Below, piece after piece: positions 1-7,425 of a DNA stretch of 64,000 nucleotides. The position numbers were made by a program, and so were the translations under genes. This DNA comes from Ensifer adhaerens (GTDB taxonomy: Bacteria > Pseudomonadota > Alphaproteobacteria > Rhizobiales > Rhizobiaceae): contig NZ_CP118611.1 of NCBI RefSeq assembly GCF_028993555.1, positions 2,689,501-2,753,500 of the forward strand, written 5' to 3'. Every line of letters begins with the position of its first letter. The first letter of the stretch is position 1. The notes beneath the pieces were generated by a model. The model was not told the DNA's origin, searched no databases, and saw only the letters and a program-made list of their open reading frames with translations.

Positions 1-84
1 GGCCAGAACGGCTATGCCGTTGTCGGCAACATCTCGCGATTGCCCGCAGCGCTGCCGTCGATCTACCGCAATCTGGTGGGGTGA
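1..84 (+). CDS. norD: C-terminal end of NorD-like nitric oxide reductase accessory protein (partial)
   Basis: An open frame enters from the left edge and ends at TGA 82-84, giving 27 residues that finish ...LPAALPSIYRNLVG. This tail resembles the C-terminus of NorD, the VWA-domain protein that with NorQ activates nitric oxide reductase NorCB. The position fits, because norECBQD lies next to hemN and the nirK region in the Sinorhizobium denitrification island. A strong terminator follows 28 bases later, so this ends its operon. Too little is present to see any domain; the name rests on the short tail and on gene order. Confidence 0.6.
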   Translation, partial: GQNGYAVVGNISRLPAALPSIYRNLVG

Positions 85-111
85 GGCGGCAGACCACACA
101 GGAGAAGGACG

Positions 112-138
112 AAAGGCCCGGCAATCGCCGGGCCTTTT
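112..138 (+). terminator. Rho-independent terminator after norD
   Basis: A perfect 11-bp GC-rich inverted repeat (112-122 and 127-137) surrounds the loop AATC and ends in a short T run. It lies 28 bases past the norD stop. Confidence 0.85.
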
Positions 139-243
139 GGCTACCGGATAGAGATGCGGGCGTTTACCCACTTCCGGCCGTTTGGATGGAGAATGTGCAA
201 GGAACGCGTTCGCGCCGCGTCCTTTGCGAAGGGGGACTGCATC

Positions 244-272
244 GTCGTGCTCGTATCTCGTCCGAGCACGAC
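244..272. other. Inverted repeat in norD-hemN intergenic region
   Basis: Perfect 10-bp arms at 244-253 (GTCGTGCTCG) and 263-272 are separated by 9 bases. It could be part of the 3' region of hemN (reverse strand). No T run is seen on either side, so a terminator role is uncertain. Confidence 0.4.
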
Positions 273-309
273 TGAGTGGAAGCGGTGGGTCGATTCTCGA
301 CGCACCTGC

Positions 310-332
310 AGGCTCCGCAGTGGCGGAGCCTT
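310..332 (-). terminator. Hairpin just downstream of hemN
   Basis: A 9-bp inverted repeat (AGGCTCCGC / GCGGAGCCT, loop AGTG) lies about 16 bases beyond the hemN stop codon on the reverse strand. It is probably the 3' end of the hemN transcript, although the T tract is poor. Confidence 0.5.
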
Positions 333-347
333 CTGGGCGTAGGAGCC

Positions 348-1700
348 TTACGCCGCCTTGCTGTGCACCCTCTGGGACTCGTCGATATAGGCGTCGAAGG
401 CAGCCGCCACCGCGCGGATGACAAAGCGGTGCTCGGGCCGAACGGTGATGACGCCATCGGCAATATCGATCACCCCGTCTTGCCGCAGTTCGGCCAATTT
501 GCCGTTGCCTTCGACGAGCGTCCGCCAGACCCGGCCATGCGCCGCGGCGATCGCGGAAATATCGGCACTGAAATCGCACATCAGTCGCTCGATGATCGCA
601 GCGCGTTGCCGGTCCTCGTCGGTCAGCCGGTAGCCCTTGGTGGTTGCGAGCCGGCCCGACGCGATGCGGCTGGCATAGACACCGGGCGGCACCTCGTTCT
701 GAACATAACCGTCACGCGAGCGGCCGATCGCCGAGGCGCCGAAGCCGATGAGCGTCTCGCAATTGTCTGTCGTGTAGCCCTGGAAGTTGCGACGGAGCCG
801 CCCGGTCGCCTGGGCGGTGACGAGATCGTCGTCAGGCAAGGCGAAATGGTCGAGGCCAATCTGCCGGTAGCCGGCCTTGATCAGCGCCTCGCTGATCGCC
901 AACGCCTGTTCGGCGCGGGCTGCGCTGTCCGGCAGAGCCGCCTCATCGATCATGCGCTGGTGCTTCTTGAAGCTTGGCACATGGGCGTAACCGAAGACGG
1001 CGAACCGTTCCGGGCGCATGGCGACGGCCGCTTCGACCGTGTCGACGCAGGAGCGTACCGTCTGGTGCGGCAGGCCGTAGATCAAGTCGAAATTGATCCC
1101 GCTGACACCGGCGCCGCGCAGATGGCTGACGGCTTCGGCCGTCTGCTTCTCGCTCTGTATGCGATTGATCGCCTTCTGCACGACGGGGTCGAAGCTTTGC
1201 ACGCCGAGGCTGGCGCGCTTCACGCCGCCTGCGCCGAGCGCTTCGGCCATGGCGAGTGTCAGCCGGCGCGGATCGATCTCGACGGCGACGTTGGCCGACG
1301 GCGACAGCGCGAAGCGCTCGCGCATCAGCGTCATCAGAGCCAGGAACTCGCGCGGCTCGATGATCGTCGGGGTGCCGCCTCCGAAGTGTATTTCCGCGAC
1401 CGACAGCGGCCGACCGACGGTATCGGAGACCATGCGGATCTCATCGCGCAACACATCAAGATAGTCGAGGATCGGATCGTCCTTCTTGGTGATCGTCGTG
1501 TGGCAGCCGCAGTACCAGCACATCGACCGACAGAAGGGGATGTGCAGATAGAGCGACACATCCTCGCCCCTGGGGATCGCCTTCAGCCAGTCGCCGTAAG
1601 TGCGTTCGTCAACCGTTGCGGCAAAGCGCGGTGCGGTCGGGTAACTCGTGTAGCGCGGCAGGCGCATTTCACCGTATTTCAGGAGCGCGGAAGCTAACAT
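348..1700 (-). CDS. hemN: Oxygen-independent coproporphyrinogen III oxidase HemN
   Basis: 450 residues, normal HemN length. This radical-SAM enzyme decarboxylates coproporphyrinogen III to protoporphyrinogen IX without oxygen, supplying haem for anaerobic respiratory enzymes. Visible signatures are the N-terminal RYTSYPTAP stretch, the cluster motif CRSMCWYCGC (CxxxCxxC, near residue 57) and FGGGTPT. The ATG at 1700 has GAGGA four bases upstream. The gene diverges from the DUF2249 module, and the shared 218-bp gap contains two FNR/NnrR-type boxes 62 and 110 bases upstream. Co-expression with denitrification genes under FixK or NnrR is therefore likely. The cytoplasmic location is from family knowledge. 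Confidence 0.95.
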   Translation of the reverse strand: MLASALLKYGEMRLPRYTSYPTAPRFAATVDERTYGDWLKAIPRGEDVSLYLHIPFCRSMCWYCGCHTTITKKDDPILDYLDVLRDEIRMVSDTVGRPLSVAEIHFGGGTPTIIEPREFLALMTLMRERFALSPSANVAVEIDPRRLTLAMAEALGAGGVKRASLGVQSFDPVVQKAINRIQSEKQTAEAVSHLRGAGVSGINFDLIYGLPHQTVRSCVDTVEAAVAMRPERFAVFGYAHVPSFKKHQRMIDEAALPDSAARAEQALAISEALIKAGYRQIGLDHFALPDDDLVTAQATGRLRRNFQGYTTDNCETLIGFGASAIGRSRDGYVQNEVPPGVYASRIASGRLATTKGYRLTDEDRQRAAIIERLMCDFSADISAIAAAHGRVWRTLVEGNGKLAELRQDGVIDIADGVITVRPEHRFVIRAVAAAFDAYIDESQRVHSKAA

Positions 1701-1761
1701 TTCGTCCTCATCTGGGTGGCGATGGATGCAGCTTTTCTAGGCCTCGCGGCCCGGCAACTCT

Positions 1762-1775
1762 TTGCGGAAAGTCAA
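1762..1775 (-). promoter_or_regulatory. FixK/FNR-type box upstream of hemN
   Basis: Read on the reverse strand the site is TTGAC-TTTC-CGCAA, an imperfect Crp/Fnr-family palindrome with the usual TTG-N8-CAA spacing. It lies 62 bases upstream of the hemN start. FixK or NnrR are the likely binders (inference). Confidence 0.6.
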
Positions 1776-1809
1776 GGACGGGGGTGGTCTCCGCCAAACC
1801 GGGATTTGT

Positions 1810-1823
1810 TTGCGCTTCGACAA
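1810..1823 (+). promoter_or_regulatory. NnrR/FNR-type box between hemN and the DUF2249 gene
   Basis: TTGCG-CTTC-GACAA has the TTG-N8-CAA layout. It is about 95 bases upstream of the DUF2249 start and 110 bases upstream of hemN, so it could serve either divergent gene. Confidence 0.55.
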
Positions 1824-1918
1824 AATGTCGCGGCGCCGCGGTCGCTAGGTTGCGGAAATCCGGGGCGTGTGCGCCGGCGTTTCCCGGACCATCAGCAAAC
1901 GACGGCGCTCAGAAGCGG

Positions 1919-2203
1919 ATGACCATGACCATTGCAGAGACCGACAAGCCCTTCATCGATGTGCGGACTATTCCGCCGGTGGAGCGCCATCCGAAAATCT
2001 TCGGCATGCTGAATGCGCTTGCCGAGGGTGGCGCCTTCATCATCATCAACGATCACGATCCGCGTCCGCTGCACTACCAGTTGGAAACGCGCTATCCCGG
2101 CGAGTTCACCTGGGAGTACCTTGAGCAGGGGCCGACTGTCTGGCGCGTCGAGATCGGCCGGCAGCAATCTTCCGGCTGCGATTGCTGCTGCGGCGGTCAT
2201 TGA
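1919..2203 (+). CDS. DUF2249 domain protein with C-terminal Cys cluster
   Basis: 94 residues forming a single DUF2249 domain (about residues 13-80: DVRTIPPVERHPKIF..., FIIINDHDPRPLHYQL). The C-terminus ends in CDCCCGGH, a cluster that looks suited to binding a metal. DUF2249 proteins recur beside denitrification and nitrosative-stress genes, but their biochemical role is not established. The start is ATG 1919; ATG 1925 is an alternative, and the ribosome site is weak for both. It is the first gene of a same-strand run towards the membrane protein and the tandem DUF2249 gene, and has an FNR/NnrR box upstream. A link to NO or haem metabolism is inference. Confidence 0.8.
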   Translation: MTMTIAETDKPFIDVRTIPPVERHPKIFGMLNALAEGGAFIIINDHDPRPLHYQLETRYPGEFTWEYLEQGPTVWRVEIGRQQSSGCDCCCGGH

Positions 2204-2220
2204 GCCTCCGCGGTGCGCCT

Positions 2221-2344
2221 CAAGAGCGGATCAGGAAAAGTGTGTGCGATGTTCGGTGTTCCGCTCACATCCTGCTCCAACTTACGAGAATCGATCACGC
2301 TTTTGGTTTTCGGTCACTCGACCAAAATCCATCGTGATCTAGGG
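2221..2344. repeat. Rhizobial intergenic palindromic repeat (RIME-like), copy 1
   Basis: Two successive imperfect hairpins. The first runs from GAGCGGATCAGG to CATCCTGCTC; the second has ATCACG / CGTGAT outer arms with TTTTGGT / ACCAAAA inside. The 16-mer AGGAAAAGTGTGTGCG (2232-2247) recurs exactly, in inverse orientation, at the element near 54316-54360. This layout matches small palindromic elements scattered between genes in Rhizobium and Sinorhizobium. It fills most of the gap before the membrane protein gene. Confidence 0.75.
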
Positions 2345-2355
2345 GATGAACCGCC

Positions 2356-3735
2356 ATGTTCGCTGCCACGCTATCCCGCTGGACGATGTCCTATTTCGCG
2401 GCCGCGCTGATCTTTCTCGTCCTTGGCGAGATCATGATGGTTCTCGGCTACGGCTACCCGGTCTCAGCTCTTGAGGCGCCCGAAACCCTGGCGCTCGTCC
2501 ATGTCGTCGTCCTGGGCTGGTTGAGCCTGTTGATGACGGGGGCGCTGCTCCAGTTCGTGCCGGTTCTCGTCGGCCGGCCGCTTTCCTTCCCGAGCGTCGC
2601 GCTGCCGGCGCTCCTCGTCCTCATCACCGGGATCGCCAGTCTGACGCTCGGCTTCGTCAGCCTTTCCGGCGCGATTAATCTTCCGGTGACGCTGCTCCCA
2701 GTTGGCGCGGCTGTCTCAATTCTCGGTTTCTCCGTGCTTGGCTTTGTTTTCGCGGCCACGCTCTGGCATGCGCGTCCTCTACCGCTCCCGGCCCGCTTCG
2801 TCGCGGTTGGTCTTGCCGCGCTTTTCGGCACGATGCTGCTCGGCGGCATCTATGCCGGGGTGCTCTCGGGGCTGATCGATACGGAAGCTGCGATCGACCT
2901 GACGATCGATGGACTTTCACTTCATGCGTCCCTCGGCCTCTGCGGCTGGCTGAGCTTCACCACCATGGGCGTCAGCTACCGGCTTTTGACCATGTTCATG
3001 CTGTCGCCGGACAAGGAGCGGACGACGAGCCGTCTGGTCTTCGTGCTCGGCGCCCTTTGCCTCGGCCTTCTGGCGGTGGCAGTCCCTGTCATTCTCGCCG
3101 GTGCGTTCGGTCGTACGCCGCTCCTGCTTCTTGCCGTCGGATCCGGCGCCGCCGTGGTGGCGATCTATGTCGGTGATATCCTGCGCATCTATCGGGAACG
3201 TCGCCGCAAGGCGATCGAGCTCAACAGCCGCGCCAGCATCGGCGCCTTCGCGTCGCTGATTGCCGCAACGGCACTTTTCGTCACGCTGTTGGCGATCGGT
3301 CGTCTCGACGCCGGTTCGGGCGCCGTCATCTATCTCGTCGCCTTCGGCTGGCTGACCGGCATGGGCCTCGCCCAGCTCTACAAGATCGTGCCGTTCATGA
3401 CCTGGCTCGAATGCTACGGGCCGGCGCTCGGGCGCGTGCCGACGCCGCGGGTTCAGGATCTCGTCGTCGAGGCCTCGGGCCTTCGCTGGTTTCGGCTTTA
3501 TTATTTGACGGTCGCGGTCGGCACACTGGCCCTGCTGATCGGTAGTCCCGACGTTTTTCGCCTTGCGAGCCTGGGCCAATTGATTGCCGTCAATGCGCTC
3601 GTCCTGGAGTTCGTGCGAACACGATGGCTGATCAACGTTCCGGCCGAACTTCGATTGCCTGACGGACTCGTTCGACCAGGCCTGTTTTTGCCATCCATTC
3701 CTCACGGAGGTTCCCATGAGCCAAGATCCATATGA
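2356..3735 (+). CDS. Multi-span membrane protein of the denitrification accessory module
   Basis: 459 residues, almost entirely hydrophobic, with about 12 predicted membrane segments. Histidines lie within helices (HVVVLGW near residue 50 and HASLGLCGW near 190), followed by GALLQFVPVLVG. The pattern recalls haem-copper-oxidase subunit I-like and NnrS-like membrane proteins, so haem binding is possible but unproven. ATG 2356 follows AGGGGATGAACCGCC. The 3' end overlaps the next gene by 20 bases, indicating translational coupling with the tandem DUF2249 gene. It is not NnrS itself, which lies on the opposite strand downstream. The exact function is unknown. Confidence 0.8.
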   Translation: MFAATLSRWTMSYFAAALIFLVLGEIMMVLGYGYPVSALEAPETLALVHVVVLGWLSLLMTGALLQFVPVLVGRPLSFPSVALPALLVLITGIASLTLGFVSLSGAINLPVTLLPVGAAVSILGFSVLGFVFAATLWHARPLPLPARFVAVGLAALFGTMLLGGIYAGVLSGLIDTEAAIDLTIDGLSLHASLGLCGWLSFTTMGVSYRLLTMFMLSPDKERTTSRLVFVLGALCLGLLAVAVPVILAGAFGRTPLLLLAVGSGAAVVAIYVGDILRIYRERRRKAIELNSRASIGAFASLIAATALFVTLLAIGRLDAGSGAVIYLVAFGWLTGMGLAQLYKIVPFMTWLECYGPALGRVPTPRVQDLVVEASGLRWFRLYYLTVAVGTLALLIGSPDVFRLASLGQLIAVNALVLEFVRTRWLINVPAELRLPDGLVRPGLFLPSIPHGGSHEPRSI

Positions 3736-4246
3736 ACTCGACGTCCGGCCGCTGCTGCGCAGCGGCAGCGATCCGTTCCAGGCCATCATGAATGCCGTCG
3801 ACGGTCTGGCGCCGGGCCAGGCGCTGAAGCTGATCGCGACCTTCCGGCCCGTACCGCTCTTCAGCGTCATGGCGGGACGCGGCTTCACCCATCAGGACCG
3901 GCCGCTCGACAATGGCGACTGGGAAGTTCTGTTCACGCCCGAAGGAGACGTCGACGAGATCAGGCTTTCGGCCGGCGAGACGGATCTCGACACCTGGCCC
4001 GACCCGAGCCGCCAGCTCGACCTGACGGAGCTCGATCCGCCCGAGCCGATGGTGCGCATTCTGGCGACGGTTGAGAAGATGGCGGAGGGCGAAGTACTCT
4101 TTGCATTGCTCGCGCGCGAGCCGCTGTTTCTCTATCCGGAGCTCGCCAAGCGCGGTCACAAATGGGCAGGCAATTTCGACGCGGCTGGCGAGACCTATCG
4201 GATCCTCATTCGCGTCGGCAGAGGGCGTTCCCATGTCGGCGTTTGA
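3716..4246 (+). CDS. Tandem DUF2249 protein
   Basis: 176 residues with two DUF2249-like halves: DVRPLLRSGSDPFQAIMNAVDGLAPGQALKLIATFRPVPLF, then LDLTELDPPEPMVRILATVEKMAEGEVLFALLAREPLFLYPEL. A GGAGG ribosome site precedes ATG 3716. The gene overlaps its upstream neighbour by 20 bases and its downstream neighbour by 14, so the three are one operon. The family is widespread beside denitrification genes without an assigned reaction. The conserved pairing with a membrane protein and an MIP18-type protein suggests a shared maturation or sensing role (inference). Confidence 0.85.
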   Translation: MSQDPYELDVRPLLRSGSDPFQAIMNAVDGLAPGQALKLIATFRPVPLFSVMAGRGFTHQDRPLDNGDWEVLFTPEGDVDEIRLSAGETDLDTWPDPSRQLDLTELDPPEPMVRILATVEKMAEGEVLFALLAREPLFLYPELAKRGHKWAGNFDAAGETYRILIRVGRGRSHVGV

Positions 4247-4559
4247 AACCCTGGACCTCGAAGCGAAGATCCGCGACGCACTGCGCATCATCATCGACCC
4301 CGAAATGGGCAAGAACGTCGTCGAGCTCGGCCTGATCTATGACATCGACGTCCAGGAAGGCGGCCTCGCCCGCGTCACCATGACGACGACGATCAAGGGC
4401 TGCCCGGCAACGGCCTTCCTAAAGGAGGCTGTACAGAACTGCGTCTGGTATGTGCCAGGCGTCGAATATGCCGAGGTCCGCCTGACCTACGAGCCGCCCT
4501 GGACGCCCGAGATGATGGCCGACGGCGTGATCGAATTGGCGCACGGCGGCAGCTTCTGA
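4233..4559 (+). CDS. MIP18 family (DUF59) metal-sulfur cluster assembly protein
   Basis: 108 residues spanning a whole MIP18/DUF59 domain: IRDALRIIIDPEMGKNVVELGLIYDIDV, TMTTTIKGCPATAFLKEAV, then VRLTYEPPWTPEMM. The GCP cysteine is the conserved one in this family, whose members (SufT, PaaD, Mrp N-terminal domain, CIA2) help assemble or transfer Fe-S or other metal centres. The start is ATG 4233 inside the end of the tandem DUF2249 gene. It closes the operon before a strong terminator. In this context a likely client is a metalloprotein of nitrite/NO respiration, but this is inference. Confidence 0.88.
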   Translation: MSAFETLDLEAKIRDALRIIIDPEMGKNVVELGLIYDIDVQEGGLARVTMTTTIKGCPATAFLKEAVQNCVWYVPGVEYAEVRLTYEPPWTPEMMADGVIELAHGGSF

Positions 4560-4575
4560 GAGCTGTCTTGCAACA

Positions 4576-4610
4576 AAAGAGGCGCCGCTGATGCGGCGCC
4601 TCTTTGTTTT
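4576..4610. terminator. Bidirectional rho-independent terminator
   Basis: A perfect 13-bp stem (AAAGAGGCGCCGC / GCGGCGCCTCTTT, loop TGAT) is followed by GTTTT and preceded by CAACAAAA. It lies between the convergent MIP18-type gene and nnrS and can serve both strands. Confidence 0.9.
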
Positions 4611-4626
4611 GGGTTCGAACTTTGGG

Positions 4627-5850
4627 TCAGGATGACGCGCGAGGCGAGCGGCGGTCGCACGCAAGCATCGGCCCATATTCCAGCGTGAACAGCGCGAAGG
4701 CGGTAATCCACAACACGCCCGAAAGCGCGATCAGGTGCTGATAGTGCGCCGGTAACACCTCGGCCAGCGGCCGGATCAGCGCTGCGGCCATGATCGCGAC
4801 GTAGGAGGCGCTGGTAAGCGCTGATCCCACCAGCGGCCGCCCGGTGTGGCCGCGGCTGGCGCGGGTCATGACGGCGAGCATCATCGACGCAATCACGCCG
4901 ACGGTCAGCACATGCATTACCGGGTATTCGCTCAGCAGTTCGACCGCTCCGGCTGATATCGCCAGGAAGCCGAGCGGCACGAAGGCATAGGCCGCGTGAA
5001 GCACGAAGAGCAGCTTCTCCGGCCAGGTCGCCCATCCGCGCCAGCGGAAGAGCCGCACCGTATGGAAGCCGCAGGCGACAAGCGCGATCGTCCCTGTGAC
5101 GATGTGATCAGGCGCGAAGGTCCAGGCGGCGAGCGCCGCGACACCGAGGAGGATCGCTGCCGTGTCGAAGCGGTTATAGGGCACCGGGAAGTTGGTGCGC
5201 CCCACCTTGTTCAGCCAGTTGCGCGTGAAGCTGGGCACGATGCGTCCGCCGACGATCATGATCAGCATGGCGTAGGCGGCGATCGCCAGCCGCGCTGCGG
5301 CATCCTCGTCGAGGTCTCGGAGCACCGAAAGGTGGAACCAGATATTGGCGGCAGACAGGAGCACCAGCCCGCCAATGACCTTCAGATCCTTCCATTTGCG
5401 GCCGACGATTACCTCGCGCGCGCAGATCAGCAGGAGCGCCGGCAGGAACAGCGCTTCGATGCCTGCCGCGACGGGCAGACCGATGACAGTGCTCGATAGC
5501 AGAGCGAGTCGGCCGACAACCCAGAGCCCGAAGAGGGCGGCGAGCGGGCCGCCGGAGACCGGCAGCCTTCCCGTCCAATTCGGGATTGCCGTCAGCAGGA
5601 AGCCGCCGAGCACGGCGGAGGAGAAGCCGAACAGCATCTCATGTGCGTGCCAATGGGCGGCGCCATAATTGCCCGCGAGGTCGATCCCGAAAACCAGTGC
5701 CGAGATCCAGAGCGCCATGGCACCGATCGCCCAGAGGGCGGCACCGAGAAAGAAGGGCCGGAAGCCATAGGAGAAGAGCACCGGGCCGGTGGTGGAGAGC
5801 CCGCGCGGAATGCCGCCGCTCGGTTTCGGTCTTATGAGTCTGTCCAACAT
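4627..5850 (-). CDS. nnrS: NnrS family haem-copper membrane protein
   Basis: 407 residues and about 12 membrane segments. The N-terminal signatures FSYGFRPFFLGAALWA and HWHAHEMLFGFSSAVLGGFLLTAIP are diagnostic of NnrS. NnrS proteins bind haem and copper and protect cells against NO stress during denitrification. The start ATG 5850 is 76 bases from a perfect NnrR box shared with divergent nirK. It is convergent with the DUF2249/MIP18 operon. C-terminal histidines typical of the family are present (for example HVLTVGVIASMMLAVMTRASRGHTGR). Confidence 0.93.
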   Translation of the reverse strand: MLDRLIRPKPSGGIPRGLSTTGPVLFSYGFRPFFLGAALWAIGAMALWISALVFGIDLAGNYGAAHWHAHEMLFGFSSAVLGGFLLTAIPNWTGRLPVSGGPLAALFGLWVVGRLALLSSTVIGLPVAAGIEALFLPALLLICAREVIVGRKWKDLKVIGGLVLLSAANIWFHLSVLRDLDEDAAARLAIAAYAMLIMIVGGRIVPSFTRNWLNKVGRTNFPVPYNRFDTAAILLGVAALAAWTFAPDHIVTGTIALVACGFHTVRLFRWRGWATWPEKLLFVLHAAYAFVPLGFLAISAGAVELLSEYPVMHVLTVGVIASMMLAVMTRASRGHTGRPLVGSALTSASYVAIMAAALIRPLAEVLPAHYQHLIALSGVLWITAFALFTLEYGPMLACDRRSPRASS

Positions 5851-5925
5851 GATGATCGTCCTCGTCGTGCGTCCTTACGGACTTGCGGATGAGGCTTGAT
5901 CTATCAATGGCTTCGGAGGCGCTCT

Positions 5926-5939
5926 TTGCGAAAACGCAA
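5926..5939. promoter_or_regulatory. Perfect NnrR box in the nnrS-nirK divergent region
   Basis: TTGCG-AAAA-CGCAA is a perfect palindrome of the type bound by NnrR. It is 76 bases upstream of nnrS and 251 bases upstream of nirK, so it most likely drives nnrS. The rest of the 340-bp gap (5851-6190) holds one more box and no gene. Confidence 0.8.
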
Positions 5940-6007
5940 GTATCGCTGCCCCGCTCCGCCGCGTGTGTTCATGCAGTGGCAAAGAAAAGCGATCTCCTCG
6001 AAACGAT

Positions 6008-6021
6008 TTGTTCCAAGACAA
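6008..6021 (+). promoter_or_regulatory. Second FNR/NnrR-type box, nearer nirK
   Basis: TTGTT-CCAA-GACAA is an imperfect palindrome with TTG-N8-CAA spacing, about 170 bases upstream of the nirK start. It is the better placed of the two boxes for nirK activation, implying a long 5' leader (inference). Confidence 0.5.
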
Positions 6022-6190
6022 AGACGCGATTCGTCTGCGGATATATTTCTCTTGTGACTGCTGGGGGACCGGTGGTCGAGACCGGAGGTGAGGCCGCCAA
6101 AGTCGGCGCCGCCCACTCTAACTCGTTGAATAAAGGCGCATTTCGCAGAAGGCCAATCCCGGTCGCTGGAGCGCGCCGAAGGAGAGCAAG

Positions 6191-7327
6191 ATGACTGAAC
6201 AACTTCAGATGACCCGCCGGACGATGCTTGCCGGCGCTGCCCTGGCGGGCGCGGTTGCGCCGCTTCTCCATACCGCGCAGGCACAGGCAGCCGGCGCTGC
6301 CACGGCAGCGGGTGCAGCTCCCGTCGATATCTCGACCCTGCCCCGCGTCAAGGTCGACCTCGTCAAGCCGCCCTTCGTCCACGCCCATGAACAGGTCGCC
6401 AAGACGGGACCGCGAGTCGTCGAGTTCACCATGACGATCGAGGAAAAGAAGCTGGTGATCGACCGCGAGGGCACCGAAATCCACGCGATGACCTTCAATG
6501 GCTCGGTGCCTGGGCCGCTGCTGGTGGTACATGAGAACGACTATGTCGAGCTTCGGCTGATCAACCCGGCGACCAACACGCTGCTGCACAACATCGACTT
6601 CCACGCCGCAACCGGCGCGCTGGGCGGTGGTGCGCTGACGCAGGTCAACCCGGGCGAAGAAACCACGCTCCGCTTCAAGGCCACCAAGCCCGGCGTCTTC
6701 GTCTACCATTGCGCGCCCGAAGGCATGGTGCCCTGGCACGTCACCTCGGGCATGAACGGCGCCATCATGGTGCTCCCGCGCGAAGGCCTGAAGGACGAGA
6801 AGGGCCAGCCGCTGACCTATGACAAGATCTATTATGTTGGCGAGCAGGACTTCTATGTGCCGAAGGACGAAGCCGGGAACTACAAGAAGTACGAAACTCC
6901 CGGCGATGCCTATGAAGATGCGGTGAAGGCGATGCGCACGCTGACCCCGACCCACATCGTCTTCAATGGGGCCGTCGGCGCTCTGACCGGCGACAACGCC
7001 CTGACCGCAGCAGTGGGCGAGCGCGTCCTCGTCGTCCATTCGCAGGCCAACCGCGATACGCGGCCGCACCTGATCGGCGGGCATGGCGACTATGTCTGGG
7101 CGACCGGCAAGTTCCGCAACCCGCCGGATCTCGACCAGGAAACCTGGCTCATTCCGGGCGGAACCGCAGGCGCTGCCTTCTACACCTTCCGCCAGCCGGG
7201 TGTGTACGCCTACGTCAACCACAACCTGATCGAGGCGTTCGAGCTGGGCGCTGCCGGCCACTTCAAGGTCACCGGCGATTGGAACGACGACCTCATGACT
7301 TCGGTTGTCAAGCCGGCGTCGATGTAG
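6191..7327 (+). CDS. nirK: Copper-containing nitrite reductase NirK
   Basis: 378 residues, standard for class I CuNIR, which reduces nitrite to nitric oxide in the periplasm. A Tat signal ([13 protein letters not shown], residues 8-20) precedes two cupredoxin domains. Type 1 copper ligands by family alignment are His133, Cys174, His183 and Met188. Type 2 ligands are His138, His173 and His344 ([14 protein letters not shown]), with catalytic Asp136 and the conserved [10 protein letters not shown] loop (291-300). All key residues are intact. ATG 6191 follows GGAGAGCAAG. nirV lies about 100 bases downstream beyond a hairpin. Regulation by NnrR is indicated by two upstream boxes. Confidence 0.98.
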   Translation: MTEQLQMTRRTMLAGAALAGAVAPLLHTAQAQAAGAATAAGAAPVDISTLPRVKVDLVKPPFVHAHEQVAKTGPRVVEFTMTIEEKKLVIDREGTEIHAMTFNGSVPGPLLVVHENDYVELRLINPATNTLLHNIDFHAATGALGGGALTQVNPGEETTLRFKATKPGVFVYHCAPEGMVPWHVTSGMNGAIMVLPREGLKDEKGQPLTYDKIYYVGEQDFYVPKDEAGNYKKYETPGDAYEDAVKAMRTLTPTHIVFNGAVGALTGDNALTAAVGERVLVVHSQANRDTRPHLIGGHGDYVWATGKFRNPPDLDQETWLIPGGTAGAAFYTFRQPGVYAYVNHNLIEAFELGAAGHFKVTGDWNDDLMTSVVKPASM

Positions 7328-7382
7328 ACGGCTGAAGCAAGGTGACCGTGGGGCCGAACCGCGCGGCCCCACGCGCGAACAA

Positions 7383-7409
7383 GGCACGCGCTCGTCAGCG
7401 CGTGCCCTT
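7383..7409 (+). terminator. Hairpin between nirK and nirV
   Basis: A perfect 10-bp stem (GGCACGCGCT / AGCGCGTGCC, loop CGTC) is followed by CTTT and, 15 bases later, by the nirV start. It may act as a partial terminator or as a 3' stabiliser that sets a higher nirK than nirV level. Confidence 0.6.
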
Positions 7410-7425
7410 TCCCCGGAGACATCCC

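Noticed and set aside
276..1697. Long open frame on the + strand opposite hemN
   Set aside because: It mirrors hemN on the other strand, has an Arg/Asp/His-rich composition typical of high-GC antisense frames, and shows no family motifs.
5896..5907. TTGATCTATCAA near the nnrS start as an FNR box
   Set aside because: The half-sites are separated by two bases instead of four, so spacing is wrong for a Crp/Fnr dimer. The perfect box at 5926 is the better site.
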